This document shows, piece after piece, positions 1 through 8,658 of a DNA stretch of 64,000 nt. Below the pieces are notes generated by a model. It did no database searches. It was not told the DNA's origin and saw only the letters and a list, made by a program, of their open reading frames with translations. The first letter of the stretch is position 1; each line of letters begins with the position of its first letter. This DNA comes from DASPWV01 sp046726375 (GTDB lineage: Bacteria; Acidobacteriota; Vicinamibacteria; Vicinamibacterales; UBA2999): positions 62,001 through 126,000 of the forward strand of contig JBKPAJ010000022.1 of assembly GCA_046726375.1 (NCBI GenBank). Direction: 5' to 3'. Position numbers and translations under genes: made by a program.

Positions 1-1
1 G

Positions 2-790
2 GATCACTACGGCGACATGGATTTCAAGGTCGCCGGCACGGCGCAGGGCATCACCGCCCTGCAAATGGACATCAAGGTCACCGGCATTTCGTCCGAGATC
101 ATGCGCACCGCGCTCACGCAGGCGCACGCAGGGCGCATGCACATCCTCGAGAAAATGCAGGAAGCGCTCTCGACCTCCCGCACCAACATCTCCGCCTACG
201 CGCCGCGCATCGTCACCATCAAGATCCCGGTCGAGAAGATCCGCGACGTCATCGGACCTGGCGGCAAGACGATCCGCGGCATCATCGAGAAGACCGGCGT
301 CAAGATCGACGTGGAAGACGATGGGCGCGTGAACGTGGCGTCGTCGGATGAAGCGGCCGCGCAGAAAGCGCTCGGCATCATCCAGGAGCTGACGGCGACC
401 CCCGAGCTCAATAAGACGTATCTGGGCAAGGTGCAGCGGATTACCGACTTCGGCGCGTTCGTCGAGATCATGCCCGGCACCGACGGCCTGCTGCACGTTT
501 CGGAAATCGCGAACTACCGTGTCAAGGACGTGCGCGACGAGCTGAAGGAAGGCCAGCAGGTGCTGGTGAAAGTGATCAACATCGACCCGACCGGCAAGAT
601 TCGCCTGTCGCGCAAAGCGCTGCTCACACCCGAAGAAGGCACGGCACCGCCGCAGCCAGCGGGTGACGCGGGAGAAGAGGCCGGCGCCGCCGCGGGCGGT
701 CACCGCGAAGGCGGACATCGCGAGCGCGACGGTTTTCGCGGTGGTCGGGAACGGGGCCGCGATCGCGGGCCGCGCCGGGACCGGGAGTAG
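2..790 (+). CDS. pnp: Polynucleotide phosphorylase, 3' part
   Basis: This is the C-terminal part of PNPase, the phosphorolytic 3'-5' exoribonuclease of RNA turnover. The reading frame is open from base 2, so the start lies outside the window. It begins at the HYGDMDFKVAGT segment, whose Asp residues belong to the second RNase PH core. A KH domain follows, with the GxxG loop in VIGPGGKTIRGI (about residues 80-92), then an S1 domain starting at YLGKVQRITDFGAFVEI (about residues 140-205). The last 45 or so residues are a Gly/Arg/His-rich tail (GGHREGGHRERDGFRGGRER), probably disordered and RNA-binding. The family assignment is certain; the role of the tail is inference. Confidence 0.97.
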   Translation, partial: DHYGDMDFKVAGTAQGITALQMDIKVTGISSEIMRTALTQAHAGRMHILEKMQEALSTSRTNISAYAPRIVTIKIPVEKIRDVIGPGGKTIRGIIEKTGVKIDVEDDGRVNVASSDEAAAQKALGIIQELTATPELNKTYLGKVQRITDFGAFVEIMPGTDGLLHVSEIANYRVKDVRDELKEGQQVLVKVINIDPTGKIRLSRKALLTPEEGTAPPQPAGDAGEEAGAAAGGHREGGHRERDGFRGGRERGRDRGPRRDRE

Positions 791-859
791 CGCGCGCGGC
801 TGACGCCAGAACGAAAGCTCGCCCCGCCGAAGCGCGCAAGAGGCTCACGCGGATAGGCG

Positions 860-945
860 GGAACTAAGAACGAGAACGAAGAACGATGGCGATGCTGACC
901 AGAACCTTCGTGGTTTGTAGTTTCTTGTTCTTAGTTCTTAGTTCC
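860..945. repeat. Heptamer array with inverted arms over a gene start
   Basis: The left arm has GAACTAA, GAACGA, GAACGAA and GAACGAT units; the right arm is GTTCTTA, GTTCTTA, GTTCC. GGAACTAAGAAC (860-871) and GTTCTTAGTTCC (934-945) are perfect 12-base complements. The hairpin encloses the start codon at 886, and the right arm encodes part of the signal peptide. Confidence 0.8.
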
Positions 946-1266
946 ACCGCCGTCGCGCGTACGGCCAATGTGCAAGAGACGCCTACCCGGCGAGAGGTCA
1001 CCATCGTCGCCGGTGAGCGTCAGTTTGAGCCAAGTCGCATCGAAGTCACGCAAAACGATCTCGTCCGCGTCACGCTGAAGAGTGAAAAAGAGCCACGCAC
1101 GTTTGCCATGGATGCCTATCGCATCTCCAAACGCGTCGGCGGCGGGCAGACGATCACGTTCGAGTTTCTCGCCAACCAACCTGGCACGTTTGTCTTCTAT
1201 TGCAATCTGACCAGCGTCGAAGCGTGTAAGGAGATGCGCGGGACGCTGGTCGTCTCACCGAAGTGA
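886..1266 (+). CDS. Cupredoxin-like exported protein
   Basis: A 126-residue protein with an N-terminal signal peptide (FVVCSFLFLVLSSTAVA, cleavage near residue 24) followed by one small beta-rich domain. The end FVFYCNLTSVEACKEMRGTLVV resembles the copper loop of cupredoxins and of cytochrome oxidase subunit II, with Cys, a second Cys and Met. The usual His ligands are absent: the upstream position reads RTFAMDAY and the loop His is missing. It may therefore bind a different metal or none. It stands alone between pnp and a convergent protease gene. Its hydrophobic FLVLSS segment is written by a heptamer repeat (see repeat 860-945). The fold assignment is moderate; the function is unknown. Confidence 0.7.
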   Translation: MAMLTRTFVVCSFLFLVLSSTAVARTANVQETPTRREVTIVAGERQFEPSRIEVTQNDLVRVTLKSEKEPRTFAMDAYRISKRVGGGQTITFEFLANQPGTFVFYCNLTSVEACKEMRGTLVVSPK

Positions 1267-1327
1267 AGAACGGGTCAGACCCCTTTTCGCCTCGTGACGA
1301 ATAACATAGGGGTCTGACCCCCTTCAC
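1263..1327. repeat. REP-like palindrome between convergent genes
   Basis: GGGTCAGACCCC (1272-1283) and GGGGTCTGACCC (1309-1320) are perfect inverted copies, each followed by a pyrimidine run in its own direction and flanked outside by GTGAAG/CTTCAC. It lies between two genes that end facing each other, so it could act as a bidirectional terminator. Similar GGGGTCTGACCCC palindromes are dispersed in many bacterial genomes; a link to RAYT transposases is inference. Confidence 0.7.
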
Positions 1328-3357
1328 CTCCGCGGGAACTGGTCCGGGTTATCCGTGAACAACCCGTCTACACCGAGCGTGTAAAGAAAGTGCTCCATCT
1401 CCGCTTTCACGTTCGGGTACTTGCCGGCATTCGAGGCGCGGAACGTGTAGGGCGTGACGATGAACTGTTCCGCGTGCGCCCATTTCACGAAATCGGGATT
1501 TGCCGCCACGATGTCCTTGGCAGGGCCAAAACCGTTGACAATTCCCTTCCACGCGCGGACTTTGTCGGCTGAGTCCCAGTTACGGCCGCTGTTGATCAGC
1601 AACACCACCGGCACGCCGATTTTCATCGCCGCCAGCTTGCGTGCGCTTTGTTCGCTGAATGTCTGCAGCATCAGCGGCGTCTTGGGGTCGGCTTTGGCGC
1701 CGCGCAGGCCGTGCTTGTCCAGTGCGTCCGCCACCAGTTGTTCGAAGTTCACTGGCCGCCCGGCGTAGACCTCCGGAGTCTTCAGCTCCGGAAACATTCC
1801 GGCTTTGCCTTTGACGAGCGCCACCGCTTCGTCGAAAGTCGGAATGCGCTCGCCTTTGAACTTCGTGTCGAACCACGAACCGGCGTCGAGCTGCTTGATC
1901 TCGGCGAGCGTGAAATCGTTTGCCAGCCACGATCGAACCGTCTTCCCTTCCCAGGTCACAACCGACGATCGATTGGGGAATAGCTCCTCCACGTTGGTCG
2001 TGCGATCGAGCGTTGGGTCGTGGAGGCAGATCAACACGCCGTCCTTCGTTACGGCGAGATCCTGTTCGACGAAGTCGGCGCCCATCTCGAGCGCAAGGCG
2101 ATAGGACGCGAGCGTATGCTCGGGCGCGTAACCGGACGCGCCACGATGCGCGATGTTGGTCTTGCGCGGGTTTTGCGCGTGGACGGCCACGCTCCCCATT
2201 AGCAGCACCAGCGCCACGCCGGCGACGCGTGGCACGTTGCGTTGGGCCCAACGGCGCGCCGCCTCGATCCGGTCGAGCGTGGGCGGGTGCGAATAAAACA
2301 GCCACTGCACGAGTTTCGTCGGGTGTTCCTCGGCCATGTTCTGCTGCGCGAGCCGCTTCAGTGCGGAAACGAACGCCTCGGGTTGACGCGTCATCTCGAG
2401 AGCATAGCGATCGGCGCGGCGTTCGTGCGCGCGTGACAGCGAATTTACCAGCGGCATGAAGAGGAAGGAACAGATGCCGCCCACCAGCATCAGCAGCGGC
2501 CAGCCTGCCGGATCGTCGAGGCCGCGCAGTTCGAGCGGTTCGGCAAGGCGCACGAGCGCGCGGTCGGCGACGTAAAAACCGGCGACGAGCAGCGCTGCCT
2601 GTACGCCGACGCCGCGCCACAAATCGTGATGCACGTGATGGGAGAGCTCATGCGCCAGCACCACTTCGATCTCATCGTCCGAATAGTCAGCCAGCAGCGT
2701 ATCCGACAGCAGGATGCGGCGAGTTCGTCCCATACCGGCAAGGGCCGCGTTGGCCTTCTTCGTGTGCGCGCTCAGCGTCCACTCGAACACACCGCGGATT
2801 CGCGTCTTCGCGCGCGCCGCCAACGCCGTCAGGCGTTCGACCAACGCCGGCCGATCGAGCGGCTTGAAGCGGTAAAACAACGGCAGCAGCAGCACTGGCG
2901 CAATCTGCGCCAGGATCACCATCGCCAATGTGAAGATTGCGGCGGACAGCAGCCACCACCATGCCCGCGACCAGCCGAGGGTCGCGTACACGATCCCGGC
3001 GGCAAGCGCTGAGAACACTGCGGCGAGGACGCCGGCCTTTGCGTGATCGCTCGTCCAGTGCGACAGAGTCTGATTGGAGAGGTTATAGCGATGCTCCAGC
3101 AGGTACCCTTGATAGAACGAAAAAGGCAGCTCGATCAGGTAGAGGACGATCGCCAGTCCGAGCGCAAAGACGATGACGGTGCCCTGATCCTCGAACCCGG
3201 CGGGAAACGCCATGGCGCCCATCGAGGCGTACTCGCGCAGCGTCAGCGAGCCGCCCGAGATGAGCAAAACCAAAAGGAAGATGCCGGCAATCGCGGTGGC
3301 AGAGAGTTCCGCACGCCGGCGGAGGCGATGGTAACGGCTGGCTTTATCCTCGTTCAC
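1324..3357 (-). CDS. M48 metalloprotease fused to glycerophosphodiester phosphodiesterase
   Basis: A two-enzyme fusion. The N-terminal part (about residues 1-380) is a membrane-embedded M48/Ste24-type protease with several transmembrane segments and the zinc motif HELSHHVHHD near residue 235. After a further hydrophobic stretch (VALVLLMGSVAVHAQ), a complete GDPD domain begins near residue 400 with NIAHRGASGYAPEHT; it has the catalytic HRG and the FVEQDLAVTKDGVLICLHD motif. GDPD enzymes hydrolyse glycerophosphodiesters to glycerol 3-phosphate and an alcohol. I place the start at the GTG at 3357, because an ATG-like start at 3417 would lie inside a repeat array and add about 20 repeat-encoded residues. 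The inner VHAQ stretch looks like a former signal peptide, suggesting that two adjacent genes fused. Confidence 0.85.
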   Translation of the reverse strand: MNEDKASRYHRLRRRAELSATAIAGIFLLVLLISGGSLTLREYASMGAMAFPAGFEDQGTVIVFALGLAIVLYLIELPFSFYQGYLLEHRYNLSNQTLSHWTSDHAKAGVLAAVFSALAAGIVYATLGWSRAWWWLLSAAIFTLAMVILAQIAPVLLLPLFYRFKPLDRPALVERLTALAARAKTRIRGVFEWTLSAHTKKANAALAGMGRTRRILLSDTLLADYSDDEIEVVLAHELSHHVHHDLWRGVGVQAALLVAGFYVADRALVRLAEPLELRGLDDPAGWPLLMLVGGICSFLFMPLVNSLSRAHERRADRYALEMTRQPEAFVSALKRLAQQNMAEEHPTKLVQWLFYSHPPTLDRIEAARRWAQRNVPRVAGVALVLLMGSVAVHAQNPRKTNIAHRGASGYAPEHTLASYRLALEMGADFVEQDLAVTKDGVLICLHDPTLDRTTNVEELFPNRSSVVTWEGKTVRSWLANDFTLAEIKQLDAGSWFDTKFKGERIPTFDEAVALVKGKAGMFPELKTPEVYAGRPVNFEQLVADALDKHGLRGAKADPKTPLMLQTFSEQSARKLAAMKIGVPVVLLINSGRNWDSADKVRAWKGIVNGFGPAKDIVAANPDFVKWAHAEQFIVTPYTFRASNAGKYPNVKAEMEHFLYTLGVDGLFTDNPDQFPRR

Positions 3358-3362
3358 TGCGT

Positions 3363-3439
3363 GTAGTCGCGCGTAGCGAGTAACGAGTAGCGAGGGTATC
3401 ACGCACCCTCGCGACACGCTACACGCTACCTGCTACTAC
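3363..3439. repeat. Heptamer array with inverted arms (TAGCGAG)
   Basis: Left arm units are TAGCGAG, TAACGAG, TAGCGAG followed by GGGT; the right arm is ACCCTCG then ACACGCT, ACACGCT, ACCTGCT, ACTACGT. The two arms pair imperfectly around a short loop. It lies between the DUF4097 gene and the M48-GDPD gene, both on the minus strand. Confidence 0.75.
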
Positions 3440-4263
3440 GTGGTCGACCGGCTCAGACGCACGCCGCCATTGACCGTCTCGAGATCCACGCGCGCGCCGC
3501 CGCCGTTCAACTTGCCCTGAACCCGGCGCCGCGTCTGTTCGCCGACGATTTCGAGTTCGAGCCCGTTGACCGTAATCCCGCCGTTGACGCATCGCGCCGT
3601 CACGTCGGCTTTGCTGCCGGCGGGCAACACGAGCGCGACGCCGCCGTTCACGCTTTCGAGCTCGATTGATCCCGACGTCGGCGCGCTCGCCAGCTCGATC
3701 TCCACGCCGCCGTTGGTCACCGCCGCGTCGACGTTAGTGGCCACGATGCTCTGCCCTTTGATACCGCCGTTGGTCGACCGCGCACGCACGTCGCCCTGCA
3801 AGCCCGTGAGGGCGACTCCGCCATTCACCGTCCGGAGATCGACCGCGATCCCCTTCGGCACCTTGATCGTCCATTTGACTTCATGCCCGGAACGGCGCAT
3901 CTGCGGCGTTCGCACCTCAACGCGAACACGGGCATCACCAACCTCTTCCCGCATTTCCATCTTGGAGAGAAGCTCCTTCGCCGCTTCCTCCGATGCCGCT
4001 TTGATGCTGCGCTCGGCCTTCAGTTCGAGGGCATTGCCGTCACTGGCTTCGGCCGCAATCCGTCCGTTGACGTTGATCAGCTCGAGCCGCCCGCCCGCCG
4101 CCAGCGTATAGGTGCGGGTCCACGTGTCCTCGGCCCGGGCACCGTAGTCGAAGTGCAACCCGCCATCGCCATTGCCCTGAACGGCAATGTCGCAGGCGGT
4201 GAAACCGGCGGCAAAGACGAGGAGGGCCGCCATCTGGGCGATCGTCCGGAGTCGTCGGTCCAT
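3436..4263 (-). CDS. DUF4097-type repetitive lipoprotein
   Basis: A 275-residue exported protein. A signal sequence ends in VFAAGFTAC, a plausible but non-consensus lipobox, so it may be lipid-anchored. The body is built from recurring NGGx turns (INVNGRI, VNGGVALTG, TNGGIKGQ, TNGGVEIE, VNGGVALV, VNGGITVN, VNGGVRLS) spaced roughly 20-30 residues apart, the signature of DUF4097 parallel-beta proteins. The function of this family is not established; an adhesin or envelope sensor role is often proposed. I chose the ATG at 4263 because GGGGG lies 5 bases upstream; an ATG at 4275 is possible. The gene follows htrA on the same strand, with about 120 bases between them, so an envelope-stress link is possible but unproven. 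Confidence 0.75.
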   Translation of the reverse strand: MDRRLRTIAQMAALLVFAAGFTACDIAVQGNGDGGLHFDYGARAEDTWTRTYTLAAGGRLELINVNGRIAAEASDGNALELKAERSIKAASEEAAKELLSKMEMREEVGDARVRVEVRTPQMRRSGHEVKWTIKVPKGIAVDLRTVNGGVALTGLQGDVRARSTNGGIKGQSIVATNVDAAVTNGGVEIELASAPTSGSIELESVNGGVALVLPAGSKADVTARCVNGGITVNGLELEIVGEQTRRRVQGKLNGGGARVDLETVNGGVRLSRSTT

Positions 4264-4382
4264 GAAAACCCCCATCTTCTGACTATACGGGTAAGCGCAT
4301 GCCGAGGTTCTGTGCGCTCCGCGGTCCTCGTCGACTGGCGTCGCCTGCCCTGAGCGACTCGCGATCATCGGAGGCGAAGGAC

Positions 4383-5822
4383 TTATTCGATCGTGAACGT
4401 GAGGTACATCAACTCACCGCGCCGCTCAATTTGCAGCACGACCGGCTCGCCGGATTTGAGCCCATCCACCGCCGCACGAAGCTCGGTCACTTTCGCCACG
4501 GGCCGACGATTGATGGCAAAGATGATGTCGCCCGCCCCGAGCCGTCCGTCGCGAGCGTCGATGGCGTCGGAGACGGTCGAGGCGACCACCACGCCCGATC
4601 GCACCCGCATCGCGGGCAGTATTTCCACCAGGCGCTCGTCGAGATCGAGACCAAGAATGCCGAGGCGCGAGACGAGATTCTGCCGCGGATCGACAGCCGA
4701 AGCGTCGGCGAGGGTCTCCTCACGCTCGGTCATCGCCACCGGGACTTTCAACGGCTGCCCATCGCGCAAAATGTCGAGCGTCACGACGTCGCCAACGAAG
4801 CGCCGATACAGGTTGACTTGCAGCTGGCGGCCGTTCTCCATCGCCTTGCCATCCATGGTGAGCACAACATCGCCGACGCGCAATCCGGCACGCGCGGCGG
4901 GACTGGCGGGTATCACATCAGCGAGGATGGCTCCGCTGTCGCGCGCGAGTTGCAAACCAGCGGCGAGCGCCGGAGTGATCGTTTGCGCGCGCACGCCGAT
5001 ATCGCCGCGGCGCACGCGCCCAAACTTTCTGATTTGCTCGTACACGGTGCGCACGATGTTGCTGGGAGCGGCGAAAGCCACGCCTTCGTTTCCGCCCGAC
5101 TGCGAAGCGATAAGCGTGTTGATGCCGACGATGCGTCCACGCAGATCGACGAGCGGGCCGCCGCTGCTGCCTGGATTGATCGAGGCGTCGGTCTGCACGT
5201 AGATCATCGGCGACTCCGGCTCGAGCTGCCGCGCCACGGCGCTGACGACGCCGAGCGACAACGAATTGCGCAGCCCAAGCGGACTGCCGAGCGCGAGCAC
5301 GAGCTGTCCGGCCTTGAGTTCATCAGAGTCGCCAAACGAGAGTGCCGGGAGCTTGGCTTCGTCGACTTTGATGACCGCGAGATCCGTTTCCGCATCGATG
5401 CCGACGATCTGCGCGCCTACCGTGCGGCTGCGCGCGCCGAGAATCGACTGACCGCCGGAAATGACCGGAATGTCCACACGAAGCCGTTGCGCGGTGCGCA
5501 CCACATGCGCATTCGTGATGATGTAGCCGCTCGCATCGACGATGACACCTGAGCCGGACGCGCGCTGGGTGGTGATGAGATTGTCGGCGGAAGGGACGCG
5601 CGACTCGTTGGCCGCGTACGACGTTGTGAAGATCTCGACGACCGCAGGACCAGCCGTTCGAGCAATCGTTTCGAGCGACGTGCTCAGATCGCCGGCGGCC
5701 GTCGTCCGTCCCTGCGACTGGGCAGACACCACCGTCGCGCACAGCAGCAGGTGGACGCCGGCAAATCCGAAGAGCGCTTTCGACTGACGCACGATGGTTG
5801 CTCGCGACGACCGGCTGCCCAT
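4383..5822 (-). CDS. HtrA/Deg-family periplasmic serine protease
   Basis: A 479-residue trypsin-like quality-control protease with two PDZ domains. An N-terminal hydrophobic segment (ALFGFAGVHLLLCATVVSAQ) directs export. The catalytic triad is visible: His in YIITNAHVV (near residue 104), Asp in DAETDLAVIKVD (near 146) and Ser in INPGSSGGPLVD (near 219). PDZ1 begins around GAILADVIPASPAARAGLRV and PDZ2 around SGVVVASTVSDAIDARDG. The start at 5822 sits directly behind a short palindrome (AAAGGGGCC...CCCTTT) with no good ribosome-binding site, so the true start may differ by a few codons. It probably degrades or refolds misfolded envelope proteins. Confidence 0.93.
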   Translation of the reverse strand: MGSRSSRATIVRQSKALFGFAGVHLLLCATVVSAQSQGRTTAAGDLSTSLETIARTAGPAVVEIFTTSYAANESRVPSADNLITTQRASGSGVIVDASGYIITNAHVVRTAQRLRVDIPVISGGQSILGARSRTVGAQIVGIDAETDLAVIKVDEAKLPALSFGDSDELKAGQLVLALGSPLGLRNSLSLGVVSAVARQLEPESPMIYVQTDASINPGSSGGPLVDLRGRIVGINTLIASQSGGNEGVAFAAPSNIVRTVYEQIRKFGRVRRGDIGVRAQTITPALAAGLQLARDSGAILADVIPASPAARAGLRVGDVVLTMDGKAMENGRQLQVNLYRRFVGDVVTLDILRDGQPLKVPVAMTEREETLADASAVDPRQNLVSRLGILGLDLDERLVEILPAMRVRSGVVVASTVSDAIDARDGRLGAGDIIFAINRRPVAKVTELRAAVDGLKSGEPVVLQIERRGELMYLTFTIE

Positions 5823-5823
5823 G

Positions 5824-5844
5824 AAAAAGGGTTCTGGCCCCTTT
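5824..5844. repeat. Short palindrome AAAGGG/CCCTTT
   Basis: AAAAAGGG, a six-base loop, then CCCCTTT. Read on the minus strand it looks like a small intrinsic terminator for the patatin gene ending at 5869, abutting the htrA start codon. The core resembles the palindromes at 1263-1327 and inside 20111-20202. Confidence 0.5.
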
Positions 5845-5868
5845 CGCAATTGGTGGCCGATTAGTTCG

Positions 5869-8648
5869 TCACTGTTCCTTATAGTGAGAAGACGCCGCCA
5901 CGTCCACTGCGAACCGTGGGCTGGCGATACCGCGAAGGTGGTCGAGAAGCTCGGGCGTAAGCACGCGATGGCCGGTGTGCAGTCCAAGACGCCGATAGCT
6001 CTCCCACTGGGCTTCGTCGAAGAACTGATCGATCGTCGTTTCCTGCGGAAAGTCGGCGTGGGCGCGGTGGTAGTGACACACGTCTTCGGGTTCGTCGCCC
6101 ATCAACGTGGCTTTGATATACAAGAGCCAGGATCGTGCGTGATTATCGAGATAATCCACGCGCGCGAGCGCGGCGTGCGCCCGCGAGACATGCGCGCGGT
6201 TCACGTCGATGGTATAGCGCACGCTCGCTCCGCCGGCGGATGCCGGCAGCCGCTCGTCGGTCCAGCGGCCGCGTCGCAGCGCGTCGAGGCTGCCGAAGTA
6301 CGGGCGTACGGACGGCGGCAGCACTGGCACACGTCGATCGCCGGTCAGGGTCAACGTCCCGGACAGCTCGCGTTCGCTGAGGAACGTAATCTCTGCGTTG
6401 AAATCGAGACGCGCTTTGCGGACGAGGTCTGACAGACCTTGAAACGTGTAATCAGGGTCGGCCTCGGCGTCGACAATCACGATGAGCGCGAGCCGCCGGC
6501 GAATCAGCTCGTAACCACCCATGTTCTCGAAATGCCCGCCATCCGACAGATTCCAATAGCGGCCCGCCGTTCCGCGCGTTCGCGCGAGCAGTTCTGCGGC
6601 GAGCTGCGCCTGAACCGGCAGGACTGATTCGAACAAAGACCACGGCGATCGATAGGACGCCGGCATGCCCGAATTCCACCAATAGCCCAGCCGCACGTTG
6701 AACATTCCAGCAAGGATCGCTGTCGGCACGTTCGTATGCGCGCCCGCGGCCGGTGTGATCGCCGCGCCCGACACGCTCATCCAGCGGCCAAGCGACAACG
6801 GCTCCGGTGTCGTTGCGCCCTCGTGTGCGGCCTTGAACACCCGGAAAACGGGTTCACCGTGTGGCGCCGCTGCGGGGTGCGCCATTGCGTCACCAGCTGC
6901 AGGCTGCACGAGATGATGCTGAATGCCGAGGCTCAACCCGCACGGTCCGATCGCGAGCGCCGCTCCTTTGCGATCCTGATTCTGAATTTTGGTTCGCACG
7001 TCGACCGTCTCGTTTACCGTCGCATTGACGATGTGGAGCGGTCCGCCCTTGGCCCACGACCATGCGCAGGTTAACTTCGATCCCTTCGCCCGCCGCACCT
7101 GCGGCCAGCGCCAGTAGTCAGCACCCGAGAAGTCGTCACCGCTGACTGTATCGGTGACACCCGTATCGTGCGAGAGTCGCGCCGGGTTCGAGGCGCCGAG
7201 AAACGTACGCGTGAGACGGGCCGCGTAGAATGCGTGGATCGACGACATGTTGGCAAACGTGCGCGTTTGGCCGAATATCACGGTAAACACGACCAACACG
7301 ATGAACACTTCGAGGGGAAAACGGGCATCCGGGCGAGCACCTGGCGTGACGGGCCAAAGTTCCACGCCACCGCCTGCGACATCACGTTGAGGCTCACGAG
7401 CCAGATCGCAACCACGGCGACGGCGGCGACCCACGACACAATCGACACCGAGAATCGCGGGCGGGGCGGTCGCACGAGTCCGCGCACTAAGGGGAGCCAG
7501 CGCGCAAAGGCGCCGAGACCGGCAAACGCGGCAAACAACATCGCGCCCCACTGCGTCAATAACCGGCCGCTTGCCGCCGCATAGACCGATCCGCCGAGCG
7601 TATCGATTGCACCCCACGCAATCACAAACCCGCTGGAGACAAGTCCGGTCTTGACATAACGCGTCAGCCGGTTGCGCAAGGTATTGGCCGTGTCGGTGGC
7701 GCTGCCAGTGCCGCGGACGCGTAGTTCGCCAGTCAGCCAGTACGCGAGCACAAGAACGCTCACACCCGCGAGGAGTGCGAACAGCCAGAACCGCTCGGGA
7801 TGCGCAACGCCGTCGGGACCAACGACGCGATAACGGAACGCGCCAGCGAGAGCAAGCGCGGTGACGAGGACGACCGCCAAAGCGGGAGATATGCCGATCG
7901 TTCCGTCGGGCCGGCGAATCACCAGCCAGTACGCCCATCCCGCGGGGATGGCAACGAGGAGAAGAGTCGGCACGAGCAGCAGAATCCAAGGGCTCCAGCA
8001 AACCAGATCGCTCGCACTCGGCTGGCACGCGAAGAAACGGCCGGCGAGAGCGTTGTGGTCGCGAATGAGCCACTGCTCGATTGCCGATCGCGCCAGCTGC
8101 ACTCCGACAAACACCGTTAGCACCGTCGTCATCATGACGACCTGAACCGACATCCAGTTTCTGAGAAGGATCGCGCCGAGCAGAAGCAGATCGCCCGAGC
8201 CACGCGGCGCCAGATAACGGCCGTTCTCGCGCAGCCATCGGAACGTCCGCGCGGGCCATCCGTCGTTGGTCTGCGCGACGCTGGGGCGCAGAACTTCCTC
8301 AACGTCGCCGATACTCCGGATCCAGTCGCGCGTGAAGAGACGGCCCAGAAAGGATCCGAAATAGCCGCCGCCCGACACCGTAGAGAGAAAGTCGATGTCG
8401 CGGAGACGACCGGCTTGACCAATGGCCTGGAACACACCCAGACAGAACGTGGCACTTCGCACTCCCCCACCAGACAAGCCCATTCCGACCGCATCGTCCG
8501 GCAAAGTGCCCGGCGTCGCGGCCGCACCATCAGGTGCGGCATACGTTGTCGCCGCTGCCGTTTGAGAGGCCTGCCGCCGCTCGCGAATCAGCTCGGCTTC
8601 GGCAGCTTCGAGTTGGAAGGGATACGCAATCGGGTCGCGGGCCTGCAT
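5869..8648 (-). CDS. Patatin-like phospholipase, frame broken in the middle
   Basis: One long lipase gene read in two frames. The 5' part (8648 to about 7315) has the patatin nucleophile elbow GLSGGGVRSATFCLG and several transmembrane segments. The 3' part (about 7320 to 5869) continues in another frame with FPLEVFIVLVVFTVIFGQ and the patatin Asp motif LSDGGHFENMGGYELI. Together they make an enzyme of about 925 residues: catalytic Ser and Asp at the two ends, and an inserted membrane domain. The frames switch at TTTTCCCC (7314-7321, minus strand). One missing C explains it, and the same site also fits a minus-1 slippery heptamer (T TTC CCC). It is the last gene after the P450 and cytochrome c genes and probably acts on lipids. 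Confidence 0.8.
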
Positions 8649-8658
8649 CGTCGTGTGA

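Noticed and set aside
3357..3417. Upstream start for the M48-GDPD gene
   Set aside because: The extra 20 residues would be encoded by a heptamer array; the GTG at 3357 just before the first conserved region is better.
4299..5552. 417-codon open frame antisense to htrA
   Set aside because: The minus-strand frame carries the full catalytic triad and PDZ domains; the plus-strand frame has low-complexity composition and no recognisable domain.
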